Both the position numbers and the translations under genes were made by a program. A stretch of DNA of 64,000 nt from Bin87 sp965222895. Lineage in GTDB: Bacteria; Chloroflexota; Dehalococcoidia; Lucifugimonadales; UBA3495. Below, in pieces: positions 49,047 to 57,418 of this stretch. Below the pieces are notes generated by a model. The model was not told where the DNA came from. It ran no database searches and saw nothing but the letters and a program-made list of their open reading frames with translations. Numbering within the stretch: the stretch's first letter is position 1; each line of letters opens with the position of its first letter. The DNA is taken from contig CBDCVB010000002.1 in NCBI GenBank assembly GCA_965222895.1, positions 1,984,001-2,048,000 of the forward strand. The letters are read 5' to 3'.

Positions 49047-50255
49047 CTAACCGGCGTTATCCATCGCCATCGAGCGTTGCGCTGCGCCGACGCTGGCGCC
49101 GAAGGCAACCTCGTATCCGGCGTCGGAGAGGATGACTTCCAGGGCAGACAGCACCGCCAGGACACTGCGGTCGCGCGCGCCTTCGCCCATCATCCCAATG
49201 CGCCAGACTTTGCTGCGAAACTCGCCCAGGCCGCCGCTGACCTCAATGTTCCACTCGTCAAGCAAGCGACGCCGTACCGTGGCATCATCGACGCCTTCGG
49301 GCACGTTCACCACGGTGATCGGATTCAACTGGTGCTCCGGGGACGCAGTCAACTCCAGTCCCATCGCCGCCAATCCCGCCCGCAGGGCGCCGGCGACCCG
49401 CGCGTGGCGGGCGTGGCGTTCTTCAATACCCTCTTCCATCATCATGCGCAGCGATTCGCGCATCGCGTAGGTCATCGTGATAGGGCTAGTGTGATGGTAA
49501 GCGCGGGTCTGATTCCAGTAATCCGCAATGTCCTTCAGGTTGAAGTAAAAGCTCTGCACCTTGGTGGGCCGCTCGTTGATAATCTTGATCGCCCGTTCAC
49601 CAAAACTGATGGGGGCCAGGCCCGGAGGCGCCCCCAGACACTTCTGGCTCGCGCTGTAACACACGTCGATATCCCAGTCATCGACGCGCACTTCGTGGCT
49701 GCCCAGCGATGTAACGGCATCAACCACGACCAGCGCGCCGTGGCGGTGGGCCAGCTCAATGGCGTCCGGCAGCGGCGACAGTGCGCCGGTAGATGTTTCG
49801 GCGTGTACCAACCCGACCATGCGCGTGTTGGGGTTTGCCTTCAGGGCGTCCTCGAGACCGTTGAGGTCGGATGGTTGGCCCCACGGTGAATCGACCATGA
49901 CCGTGTTCGCGCCGCACCGCTCGGTGATGTCAGCCAACCGGTCGCCGAAATATCCGTTGCGACACACGATGGCCGTGTTGCCATGTTCCAGCACGTTGGC
50001 GCACGCGGTTTCCATGGCGCCGGTGCCAGTTGAGGAAATGGGGACGGTCATATAGTTTTCAGTGTGAAACACCTGTCTCAGCATTTCGCACACTTCGTCC
50101 ATGACTTGGAAAAACTTGGGGTCGAGGTGCCCTATCACCGGCTGCGTCATCGCGCGCAACACACGCGGATGCACGGTGCATGGACCCGCGCCCAGCAACA
50201 ATCGGTTGGGCGCCTCGAACTCTGTCAGGTATGAATCGCTCACACTAATCACCAA
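49047..50255 (-). CDS. PLP aminotransferase, serine/alanine-glyoxylate type
   Basis: The 402-residue class V aminotransferase shows GPCTVHPRVLRAM, VPISSTGTGAMETA, VHAETSTGAL, VVDAVTSLGSHEV and the PLP lysine Lys205 (YSASQKCLGAPPGLAP). The family transfers amino groups from serine or alanine to glyoxylate, making glycine. It converges on glcDEF, whose product is glyoxylate. The start is uncertain: TTG 50255, GTG 50252 and GTG 50243 are all possible. Confidence 0.92.
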   Translation of the reverse strand: MVISVSDSYLTEFEAPNRLLLGAGPCTVHPRVLRAMTQPVIGHLDPKFFQVMDEVCEMLRQVFHTENYMTVPISSTGTGAMETACANVLEHGNTAIVCRNGYFGDRLADITERCGANTVMVDSPWGQPSDLNGLEDALKANPNTRMVGLVHAETSTGALSPLPDAIELAHRHGALVVVDAVTSLGSHEVRVDDWDIDVCYSASQKCLGAPPGLAPISFGERAIKIINERPTKVQSFYFNLKDIADYWNQTRAYHHTSPITMTYAMRESLRMMMEEGIEERHARHARVAGALRAGLAAMGLELTASPEHQLNPITVVNVPEGVDDATVRRRLLDEWNIEVSGGLGEFRSKVWRIGMMGEGARDRSVLAVLSALEVILSDAGYEVAFGASVGAAQRSMAMDNAG

Positions 50256-50288
50256 TCTGTACCCGATTTATCCTGCCGCCCCCGCAAG

Positions 50289-50345
50289 GCCGACACCAAT
50301 TACAGTACTGCCGACTACGACATCGCCGACTACACTACCGCCGAC
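50289..50345. repeat. 15-bp tandem repeats spanning an SDR stop codon
   Basis: GCCGAC-headed units at 50310-50324 and 50325-50339, with partial ones at 50289 and 50340, keep a 15-bp period. The SDR TAG (50330-50332) lies in one unit and is repeated in the next downstream (minus strand). Confidence 0.8.
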
Positions 50346-51127
50346 GCGCCACCGTCGATGTTGATCGCCACGCCACTGAGGTAGCTGGCCCGATCTGAGG
50401 CCAGGAACGCGATCACGTCGCCGGCTTCTGCTCCTTCGCCGACTCGACCCAACGGGACACCGCGTCCCTGGGCCAGCTGAGCGTAAAAATCGTTGACATC
50501 CAGATCGGGCTCGTTCTCCAGACGGGCGTTGTAGCGCCGCTCGTGCTGCCCGCTCTTGATTAAGCCGATGCAAACCGTGTTCACCAGGATGTTGTCGCTG
50601 GCCAAATCCTTGGACAAACCCTTGGTGATGGCAATACCGGCGGCGCGGGAGATGGACGTGGGCATCGAGTTGGCTCCCGGCGTGCGACCTCCCAGGTTGG
50701 TTACGTTGATAATCCGGCCGCCGCCAACCTTGCGCATCTCCGGAATCGACGCGCGCATCAGCCGTATCGCTCCCCAAACCTTCAGCTCGAAGTCGAACTC
50801 CCAGTCATCGTCGCTGACCTGCTCAAACCCTTTGGCCATCGAGGTGCCGGCATTGTTGACCAGAATGTCCAGCCGGCCGTATTTCTCAACGGCGGTGTTG
50901 ACCACATCGGCGGCGGTGCTGCGCTCGGTGACATCGGCTGAGATGCCCATTACCTCGCCCTCGGTAGCCGTGCGGATTTCGTCAGCCGCTGCGTCCAGCA
51001 CGTCCTGCCGGCGGGCAACGATAATCACGTTGGCGCCTTCGCCGGCCATTCGCAGGGCGGCGGCTTTGCCGATGCCCTCGCTGCCGCCGGTAACGATTGC
51101 TACCTTGCCATCCAGTCCCATTTCCAT
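50330..51127 (-). CDS. SDR-family protein with altered catalytic residues
   Basis: The 265-residue protein has the SDR Rossmann motif TGGSEGIG (13-20), NNAG (91-94), and the C-terminal SGVAINIDGGAS. The expected catalytic Ser is replaced (INVTNLGG), and the YxxxK motif reads TSISR: Thr157 and Arg161 stand where Tyr and Lys belong. A subfamily of this type (PTSxxRAAGIA) exists from memory, so it is not simply decayed. It may bind cofactor or use different chemistry. Confidence 0.85.
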   Translation of the reverse strand: MEMGLDGKVAIVTGGSEGIGKAAALRMAGEGANVIIVARRQDVLDAAADEIRTATEGEVMGISADVTERSTAADVVNTAVEKYGRLDILVNNAGTSMAKGFEQVSDDDWEFDFELKVWGAIRLMRASIPEMRKVGGGRIINVTNLGGRTPGANSMPTSISRAAGIAITKGLSKDLASDNILVNTVCIGLIKSGQHERRYNARLENEPDLDVNDFYAQLAQGRGVPLGRVGEGAEAGDVIAFLASDRASYLSGVAINIDGGASAVV

Positions 51128-51225
51128 GGCTTGCCTCCAGTATTACCGCCCGGTGGTCGGCGACGCGCCGGGAGGCCGTATTTACTGTAACCGACGGCGA
51201 TTATAGCACAGCGCGACGAACGCCC

Positions 51226-52005
51226 CTACTCCGGGCGTTGTCCGCGCAACCCCCATGAGTCGTCATGGGAGCAGGAAGCCAGCATCTCCAGCAGCGCCTG
51301 CTTTTCAACTTCCGTAACGGTAAGCTCCCACCGGGCCTTGACGACTATCCAGTCCCCGGCGTACCGACACCAACCGCGCGTATCATCGGGGCGCCATTGG
51401 TCGGGCGGTTGCTTGCCCTTGGCACGGTTCAGCGTGGCTTTGGTAGCCTGCAGACTGGCCGGGTTGCTCATATCGTTGGCGAAAGCCCGTTTGCGTTCAG
51501 CATCCCACGACCAGCCACCGGCTTCGTGGGCGTGGCCCAAAGGCACGTGGTGGTCAATGTCCACCTTGGAGGCGTCGGTGAAAATCTTTCCGCTCCACGG
51601 CCCCAGCCATTCACCCGCCACGACGCGGCAATCCTCGTTGCCGGCGAAATCCACCTCGGCCAAACTCTCCTCGATCAGTACCTCGGCCCTGGTGTTCTGA
51701 CAGTCGCGGTCGTCGTCCACCCAATGCCGCCAATCGTCGCGCCGGTATCGGCTATCGCTGCCTCTATCGGCGGTTGCCAGGCTATTCAGAACCATGATGA
51801 CCGACTTCACGTCCGCCGGGAGCGTTGGTCGGTCGATCCCGGTCGATGACGGCTCCGTCGTCGCGTCTGCCGAATCCACGACAGTGGCCAGTTCGTCGGC
51901 GACGCGGGCGGCTCCTTTTAGCGCATCCGTGCCCGGGCCGCAGGCGGTCATCGCGAATGCAGCCGCCACGACACACAAAAGCGGAACTATCAGAGCTGTT
52001 CGCAT
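51226..52005 (-). CDS. Secreted HNH-type nuclease lipoprotein (DUF1524)
   Basis: From ATG 52005 the 259-residue protein starts with MRTALIVPLLCVVAAAFAMT followed by a lipobox cysteine (AMTAC), marking a lipoprotein. The mature part holds the HNH core VDIDHHVPLGHAHEAGG, then ANDMSNPASLQATKATLNRAKG, matching the DUF1524/GmrSD-type HNH family. It is predicted to cut nucleic acids outside the membrane, perhaps for nutrition or defence. It follows trpB by 52 bp, in the place where trpA often is. Confidence 0.85.
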   Translation of the reverse strand: MRTALIVPLLCVVAAAFAMTACGPGTDALKGAARVADELATVVDSADATTEPSSTGIDRPTLPADVKSVIMVLNSLATADRGSDSRYRRDDWRHWVDDDRDCQNTRAEVLIEESLAEVDFAGNEDCRVVAGEWLGPWSGKIFTDASKVDIDHHVPLGHAHEAGGWSWDAERKRAFANDMSNPASLQATKATLNRAKGKQPPDQWRPDDTRGWCRYAGDWIVVKARWELTVTEVEKQALLEMLASCSHDDSWGLRGQRPE

Positions 52006-52057
52006 CCCCGCTACCACCCAACTCCACAACCCCGTTCGGCGCCAGGTTCGATGTTGG

Positions 52058-53266
52058 TCAGCCAACTATGCCTTCCCGTTCGGCAATAGACGGCACGTCC
52101 TTGTCCCCGCGCCCGCTCAGGCAAACCAGGATTATCTGGTCGGAAGGCATCTCGGCAGCCATCCGGCTCGCCCGGTAAATCGCGTGGGCCGATTCCAGGG
52201 CCGGGATTATGCCTTCGGTGCGGCACAGCAGACGAAACCCTTCCAGCGCTTCTTCGTCGGTAACCGACACGTACTCGGCCCGGCCGGTTTCCTTCAACCA
52301 ACTGTGTTCCGGCCCAACTCCGGGATAGTCCAGTCCTGCCGAGATGCTGTGCGCTTCCTGCACCTGGCCGTGCTCATCCTGCAGCAGGTAAGACATTGAG
52401 CCGTGCAGGACGCCGGGCCGGCCGGCCGACAGAGTTGCAGCGTGGCGACCGGTGTCAACCCCGTCCCCGGCAGCCTCCACTCCAACCAACCGGACACTCG
52501 CGTCGCCAATGAATTCGTAGAATGTGCCGATGGCATTGCTTCCGCCGCCCACGCAGGCCGCCACGACATCGGGCAACCGGCCCTCGGCGGCCAAAATCTG
52601 CTCACGCGCTTCACGCCCGATTACCGACTGGAAATCCCGCACCAGCATCGGATACGGATGCGGGCCAACCACGCTGCCAATGAGATAGTGGGTGGTTTCC
52701 ACGTTGGTCACCCAGTCCCGGATGGCCTCGTTGATCGCATCTTTGAGGGTCCGGGTTCCAGATTCAACACCCACAACCTCCGCCCCCAACAGCCGCATCC
52801 GATACACATTGAGCGACTGGCGTACCGTGTCTTCCACACCCATGTACACGATGCACTGCAACCCCAGCATGGCGCAAACGGTGGCGGTTGCCACGCCGTG
52901 TTGGCCAGCTCCGGTTTCGGCGATGATTCGGCGCTTGCCCATGCGCTGCGCCAGCAAACACTGGCCGAGGGCATTGTTTATCTTGTGGGCTCCGGTGTGG
53001 GCCAGGTCTTCCCGTTTCAGGTAGATACGGGCGCCGCCGCAGTGCCGGGTCAGGTTTTCCGCGTAATACAGCGCGGTGGGTCGACCGGCGTAGTTGACCA
53101 GCAAATTGGTCAGCTGCTCGGCGAAACCGGCGTCATCCTGGGCTGCGCGATAAGCCAGCTCCAGCTCGGTGAGTGCGGCCATCACGGTTTCGGGGACAAA
53201 CTTGCCGCCGAAATCCCCAAACCGGCCCCGGTCGTCCGGAAGTCTCACTGGTGTATCAGTTGCCAT
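52058..53266 (-). CDS. trpB: Tryptophan synthase beta chain
   Basis: TrpB makes tryptophan from indole and serine. From ATG 53266 it has 402 residues; the PLP Lys95 is in HTGAHKINNALGQ, with GRPTALYYAENLT, ETGAGQHGVATA, VGGGSNAIG and LSGRGDKD. It is the ordinary TrpB1 type, which usually needs TrpA, but trpA is not in the window. An upstream extension of the frame is not conserved. trpF lies 13 bp upstream. Confidence 0.96.
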   Translation of the reverse strand: MATDTPVRLPDDRGRFGDFGGKFVPETVMAALTELELAYRAAQDDAGFAEQLTNLLVNYAGRPTALYYAENLTRHCGGARIYLKREDLAHTGAHKINNALGQCLLAQRMGKRRIIAETGAGQHGVATATVCAMLGLQCIVYMGVEDTVRQSLNVYRMRLLGAEVVGVESGTRTLKDAINEAIRDWVTNVETTHYLIGSVVGPHPYPMLVRDFQSVIGREAREQILAAEGRLPDVVAACVGGGSNAIGTFYEFIGDASVRLVGVEAAGDGVDTGRHAATLSAGRPGVLHGSMSYLLQDEHGQVQEAHSISAGLDYPGVGPEHSWLKETGRAEYVSVTDEEALEGFRLLCRTEGIIPALESAHAIYRASRMAAEMPSDQIILVCLSGRGDKDVPSIAEREGIVG

Positions 53267-53279
53267 CGAATTCGTAACC

Positions 53280-53936
53280 TCACGCCTGGCCGCTCGCCCG
53301 CGCATTCCGCACGAACCGCCGGATTTTGTCCGCATCCTTGTCGCCGTCGGTTTCCACTCCGCTGGACACATCCACTCCCCAGGGGCGCACCGATTCCACC
53401 GCGCCGGCCACGTTGTTAGGCGTCAGACCGCCGGCCAGCAAAAACGCCCCGCACTCGGCCAGCGCCGACGCTACCCGCCAATCGAACGACTGGCCGGTTC
53501 CCCCGTGCAGCCCAACGACTTCACTATCCAGAGTTACCGTACAGCCAGCATCGGCGAACGCGCCAATCCGACGCTCCAGGGCGTGGATAGTTGCCCCGTC
53601 GGCGTCGGCCGGAACGTGCAGCACCTTGATGACGCCGGCCCGATGCTGCACTGCGCGGCAATAGTCAATGCTTTCATCGCCGCACAGCTGGGCGTAGTCG
53701 ATTCCCGCCACTCCGATGGTTTCCAGTACTTCGTCCAAAGGCTGGTCGCCGAACAAACCCACCGATTTGGGCGCGGCGGTTGAAGACTCACGCAGCCCAT
53801 TGGCAATCAATCGCGCGTCGGCCGGCTCAATCCTGCGACGCCGGCCGGGGACGAACACCATGCCCACGTAATCGGCTCCGGCATCAGCGGCGGTCAGCGC
53901 GTCTTCCAGCCGACGCACCCCACAGATTTTCACCAT
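53280..53936 (-). CDS. trpF: Phosphoribosylanthranilate isomerase
   Basis: TrpF converts PRA to CdRP. The core begins MVKICGVRRLEDALTAADAGADYVGM in the first 30 residues, followed by FVPGRRRRIEP, VGLFGDQ, YAQLCGDE, FLLAGGLTPNNV and VDVSSGVETDG. About 218 residues from ATG 53936. A tandem 12-bp duplication at the 5' end gives two possible ATGs (53948 and 53936) and a GTG at 53933. It is between trpC and trpB. Confidence 0.95.
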   Translation of the reverse strand: MVKICGVRRLEDALTAADAGADYVGMVFVPGRRRRIEPADARLIANGLRESSTAAPKSVGLFGDQPLDEVLETIGVAGIDYAQLCGDESIDYCRAVQHRAGVIKVLHVPADADGATIHALERRIGAFADAGCTVTLDSEVVGLHGGTGQSFDWRVASALAECGAFLLAGGLTPNNVAGAVESVRPWGVDVSSGVETDGDKDADKIRRFVRNARASGQA

Positions 53937-53957
53937 CGTCCTGAACATCGTCCTGAA
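53934..53957. repeat. 12-bp tandem duplication at the trpF start
   Basis: CATCGTCCTGAA occurs at 53934-53945 and 53946-53957. On the coding strand it duplicates TTCAGGACGATG, that is, a weak ribosome binding site plus start codon. Confidence 0.8.
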
Positions 53958-53967
53958 CTCTGGCACC

Positions 53968-54771
53968 CTATCGACCCGCAGGCAGTGCAACGCCCGAAAG
54001 GGCACGCACTCTGGCTCCGGTATCCTCCGCAGTCACCAGCGCCTCGCCGACCAGTACCGCATCGACCTGGAACGGCATCAGCCGCGCCAGGTCGCCAGGC
54101 GTGCTGATGCCGCTTTCGCTCACGATGACCTTGCCGGCCGGGACGAACCGCGCCAGTTGTTCGGTGGTAGCCAGGTCGGTTACGAAGGTGTGCAGGTTGC
54201 GGTTGTTGATGCCAATGACTTCGGCGCCAGCATCTGCCGCAGTCGCAATCTCGTCGGCGTCGTGAGTCTCAACCAGGGGCGTCATACCCAGCGACTCGCC
54301 CACGGCAATCAGTTCAGACAGTTGCGCTGCGGACAAAATATCGACAATGAGCAGGTAGGTATCAGCGCCCATCGCCCTCGCCTCGTAAACCTGATACTCG
54401 TCAAAGATAAAATCCTTGCGCAACACCGGCAAGTCTGCTGACGCTCCACTTTCCTTCACCGCCGTCAGATGCGCCGGTTCGCCCAGGAAATGACTATCGG
54501 TGATGACGGAGATCGCCGCCGCCCCGTTTTCGCGATACGTCTGCGCCAGAGCAACCGGGGCGAAGTCGGCGCGCAGCAGCCCTTTCGACGGCGATGCCTT
54601 TTTTACCTCGGCAATCAGGCTGATGCCGTCCTTGCGCAGCGCACCGGGGAAATCCAGCGCGGTGGGCCGTCTGGAAATCATATCGCGGAGCATGGCCATC
54701 GGTGTGCTGGCCACCGCCGCGGCCAGTTCCTCACGTTTCTTGGCGACGATTTTGTCCAGTATGCTGGGCAT
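53968..54771 (-). CDS. trpC: Indole-3-glycerol phosphate synthase
   Basis: TrpC closes the indole ring from CdRP. The 267-residue protein begins MPSILDKIVAKKREEL and shows SLIAEVKKASPSKGLLRADF, VLRKDFIFDEYQVYEARAMGAD, EVIGINNRNLHTF and SESGISTPGDL. Catalytic Lys and Glu residues are present in these motifs. GGGAGA lies 9 bp before the ATG. It is 43 bp after trpD. Confidence 0.96.
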   Translation of the reverse strand: MPSILDKIVAKKREELAAAVASTPMAMLRDMISRRPTALDFPGALRKDGISLIAEVKKASPSKGLLRADFAPVALAQTYRENGAAAISVITDSHFLGEPAHLTAVKESGASADLPVLRKDFIFDEYQVYEARAMGADTYLLIVDILSAAQLSELIAVGESLGMTPLVETHDADEIATAADAGAEVIGINNRNLHTFVTDLATTEQLARFVPAGKVIVSESGISTPGDLARLMPFQVDAVLVGEALVTAEDTGARVRALSGVALPAGR

Positions 54772-54786
54772 CGTTTCAGTCTCCCC

Positions 54787-54822
54787 CGGTCTATTCGGCG
54801 GTCTATTCGGCGGTCTATTCGG
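54787..54822. repeat. Three perfect 12-bp tandem repeats spanning the trpD stop
   Basis: CGGTCTATTCGG occurs three times without mismatch (54787-54798, 54799-54810, 54811-54822). The last copy contains the trpD TAG (54815-54817). Because the unit is 12 bp, each copy repeats the TAG in the trpD frame. Confidence 0.9.
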
Positions 54823-55831
54823 CCAGGCGTTGGGTCATCTCGATCAACGCTTCGAGCTTTTGCGCCGCTTTGCCATCGGCGATTGATGCCGCCGCCATTT
54901 GGATGCCTTCCGCCAGCGATGCTGCTGCATCGCCGGCCACCAGGGCAGCGCCGGCGTTCAGGATTACGGCATCGCGCATGGGGCCACCCTCGCCGGCCAG
55001 CAACCGGCGCATGGTTGCGGCGTTCTGGTCAGGGTCGCCACCCTGCAATTCATCAGGGGTGGCATGGGGCAATCCCAACTGGCGCGGCTGCACGAGGTAC
55101 GGTCGCAACTCGCCATCCAATACTTCCCAGCCGGTGGTATCGCTACCCAGCGACAGCTCGTCCATGCCGTCGTCGCTGTGGACGATAATGGCGTGGTGGG
55201 CTCCCAACATCCGCAGCACCTCGGCCATCTTGCCGGCCACCTCAGGGTAACCGACTCCGATCAACTGCGACGATACGCCGGCGGGATTCGTCATCGGCCC
55301 CAGGACGTTGAAAACGGTCCGGATACCGATTTCCCGGCGCACCGGCCCCGCATATCGCATCGCCGGATGAAACGCCGGCGCGAACATGAACCCGATGCCG
55401 ATTTCGTTCAGGCACCGCTCCACCGCCTCGGGCGACAATTCGATGCACACCCCAAGGGCTTCCAGCACGTCGGCGCTGCCACACGCTCCCGATGCCGCCC
55501 GGTTCCCATGCTTGGCCACCGTCAGGCCGGCGCCGGCAACCACAAATGCCGCCGCAGTCGAGATGTTGAAGGTTCCCTTGAAATCTCCCCCGGTGCCGCA
55601 GGTATCCACCGCCGGGCCGGCGATGTTAACCCGCAACGACTTTTCCCGCATCACGGTGGCAAAGCCGGCAATCTCCTCCGGCGTTTCGCCTTTTAGCGAC
55701 AATGCGGTTAAATATGACCCCAGCTGCGCCGGCGTCGCTTCCCCTTCCATCACTTCGCGCATCACAGCCACCGCTTCGTCCATCGACAGCGATTGCCCGG
55801 CCACCGTATTTGTTATGGCTTCCCGAATCAT
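54815..55831 (-). CDS. trpD: Anthranilate phosphoribosyltransferase
   Basis: TrpD joins anthranilate and PRPP. From ATG 55831 the 338-residue protein has DTCGTGGDFKGTFNIST, VAKHGNRAASGACGSADVLEALG, FAPAFHPAMRYAGPVRREIGIRT split over residues 150-175, and NPAGVSSQLIGV. The upstream frame to TTG 55864 adds unconserved residues. It is the first gene of trpD-trpC-trpF-trpB. An IS66 element begins 80 bp upstream. Confidence 0.96.
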   Translation of the reverse strand: MIREAITNTVAGQSLSMDEAVAVMREVMEGEATPAQLGSYLTALSLKGETPEEIAGFATVMREKSLRVNIAGPAVDTCGTGGDFKGTFNISTAAAFVVAGAGLTVAKHGNRAASGACGSADVLEALGVCIELSPEAVERCLNEIGIGFMFAPAFHPAMRYAGPVRREIGIRTVFNVLGPMTNPAGVSSQLIGVGYPEVAGKMAEVLRMLGAHHAIIVHSDDGMDELSLGSDTTGWEVLDGELRPYLVQPRQLGLPHATPDELQGGDPDQNAATMRRLLAGEGGPMRDAVILNAGAALVAGDAAASLAEGIQMAAASIADGKAAQKLEALIEMTQRLAE

Positions 55832-55911
55832 CCCAACACCATAGTACGAACCTGCTTCCTGCAATATAATATCATGTCAGTTGACAACTCCACCCTGCGG
55901 GCTGGTTCTGC

Positions 55912-57363
55912 GTAACTGTTCAGACTTGGTGGGGGAATTGGTTCAAAGAGGTTCGGGGATGGCTTGCGCGAGGGGTTGTGGTTATGTCATATAACGGGCA
56001 TGGATCCGGAAATTGACCTATCCACTGCTGACCGCGATGCGCTCATCGCCATCGTCATACGGCAGGAGGCCATCATAACCCGACAGCAGGCCATCATCGA
56101 GCGCCTGGAGAGGCGGATTGCTCGGCTGGAAGGGCGGGCCAAACCCGGTGGCGCCCGGGGGATGCCCGGCCTCAAACCCGAAGCCAGCCGGAAACCGGCC
56201 CAGCCCAAAGCGCCACGCCAGCCCCGGCCCCACGGCTTTGCCCGCCGTCGCATGACGCCCACCCGTCGGGTGGAGCATGTGGTGGACCACTGTCCCGACT
56301 GCGGAACGCTGTTGTCCGGCGGCTGGACCCAGCGTACTCGGGAGGTCATCGAGTTGCCCCAGGTTGCGGCGGAAGTTACCGAGCACGTCTACATCGCCAG
56401 GGATTGTCCGGCTTGCCGCCGCCGCTGCGTTTCCCCGGCGCAACTGGATGGCGTGGTAATGGGCCAGCAGCGCATGGGTATCAACTTGATCAGCCTGATC
56501 GCCACGCTGCGGGAGGAGGCCAGATTGCCCATCGCCGTCATCCAGCGGTATCTGCACACCGTCCATGGGCTGCGCCTCAGCGTGGGAGCCATCATGGCTG
56601 CGGTGCATCGCACTGCGCAAAAGGCCCAGGCCGCAGTGGATCAGATATTGGCCCAGATCCGCGCCAGCCCAGTGGTCCATGCCGATGAGACCGGCTGGCG
56701 TGAGGATGGCCACAACGGCTACGTGTGGACTTTCAGCACACCATCGGAGCGCTACTTCCTGCGGCGGGGTCGCAACAAGGAAGTGGTGGATGAAGCTCTG
56801 GGCGACACCTTCTCCGGCGTGCTGGTCAGCGACTTCTACGCCGCCTACCACCATTATGACGGCCCCAAACAGCGCTGCTGGGTCCACCTGCTGCGGGACA
56901 TCCACGACCTGCGAACCCTTTACCCGAAGGACCAAAAGCTGGCCCGGTGGGCCGACGCCATCCACGGGATTTACGACCGGGCCAAAGCCAGCGCCCATCC
57001 CCAGACCAAGCGGCGACGCGCTGCCCAACTGGCCCTGGAACGTCAGTTGCTGGCCATTTGCCAACCCTTCCTTCACGACCCCTCGGCAACCCAGGCCAAA
57101 CTGTGCCGACGCATCGAGCGCCATATCAAAGAACTCTTCGTCTTCGTGGCCGAACCGGAGGCGCCATCGGACAACAACGCCGCCGAACGCAGCCTGCGCC
57201 ACCTGGTCGTCAGTCGCAAGATCAGCGGCGGCACCCGGTCGCAACGGGGCAGCAGAAGCAAGATGACCCTGGCTTCCCTCTTCGGCACCTGGCGCGCCCA
57301 AGGACTGAATCCCCTCGCCGCTTGCCGACAACTGCTCTCTTCCCCGCAAGTCTGAACAGTTAC
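55912..57363 (+). mobile_element. IS66-family insertion sequence, 1452 bp
   Basis: Terminal inverted repeats are GTAACTGTTCAGACTTG (55912-55928) and its exact complement (57347-57363). A perfect 8-bp target duplication, GGTTCTGC, flanks it (55904-55911 and 57364-57371), the length expected for IS66. It carries only the tnpC-type transposase, like the ISBst12 subgroup, with no tnpA/tnpB. It sits in the former divergent promoter region of trpD and the amidohydrolase gene. Confidence 0.95.
56000..57355 (+). CDS. IS66-family transposase (TnpC type)
   Basis: The 451-residue transposase is intact. A leucine-zipper-like coiled coil (IIERLERRIARLEG) is followed by a basic Pro-rich region, the zinc finger (DHCPDCG, DCPACRRRC), and the DDE domain with VVHADETGWRE, VLVSDFYAAYHHY and APSDNNAAERSLRHLVVSRKISGG. 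The ATG 56000 is chosen over TTG 55964. No frameshift or stop interrupts it, so the element could be active. Confidence 0.93.
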   Translation: MDPEIDLSTADRDALIAIVIRQEAIITRQQAIIERLERRIARLEGRAKPGGARGMPGLKPEASRKPAQPKAPRQPRPHGFARRRMTPTRRVEHVVDHCPDCGTLLSGGWTQRTREVIELPQVAAEVTEHVYIARDCPACRRRCVSPAQLDGVVMGQQRMGINLISLIATLREEARLPIAVIQRYLHTVHGLRLSVGAIMAAVHRTAQKAQAAVDQILAQIRASPVVHADETGWREDGHNGYVWTFSTPSERYFLRRGRNKEVVDEALGDTFSGVLVSDFYAAYHHYDGPKQRCWVHLLRDIHDLRTLYPKDQKLARWADAIHGIYDRAKASAHPQTKRRRAAQLALERQLLAICQPFLHDPSATQAKLCRRIERHIKELFVFVAEPEAPSDNNAAERSLRHLVVSRKISGGTRSQRGSRSKMTLASLFGTWRAQGLNPLAACRQLLSSPQV

Positions 57364-57418
57364 GGTTCTGCGCGTCTCTTGCGATGCGTTCCCAAAGGTG
57401 ACAAAAGAAGGTCTCGTC

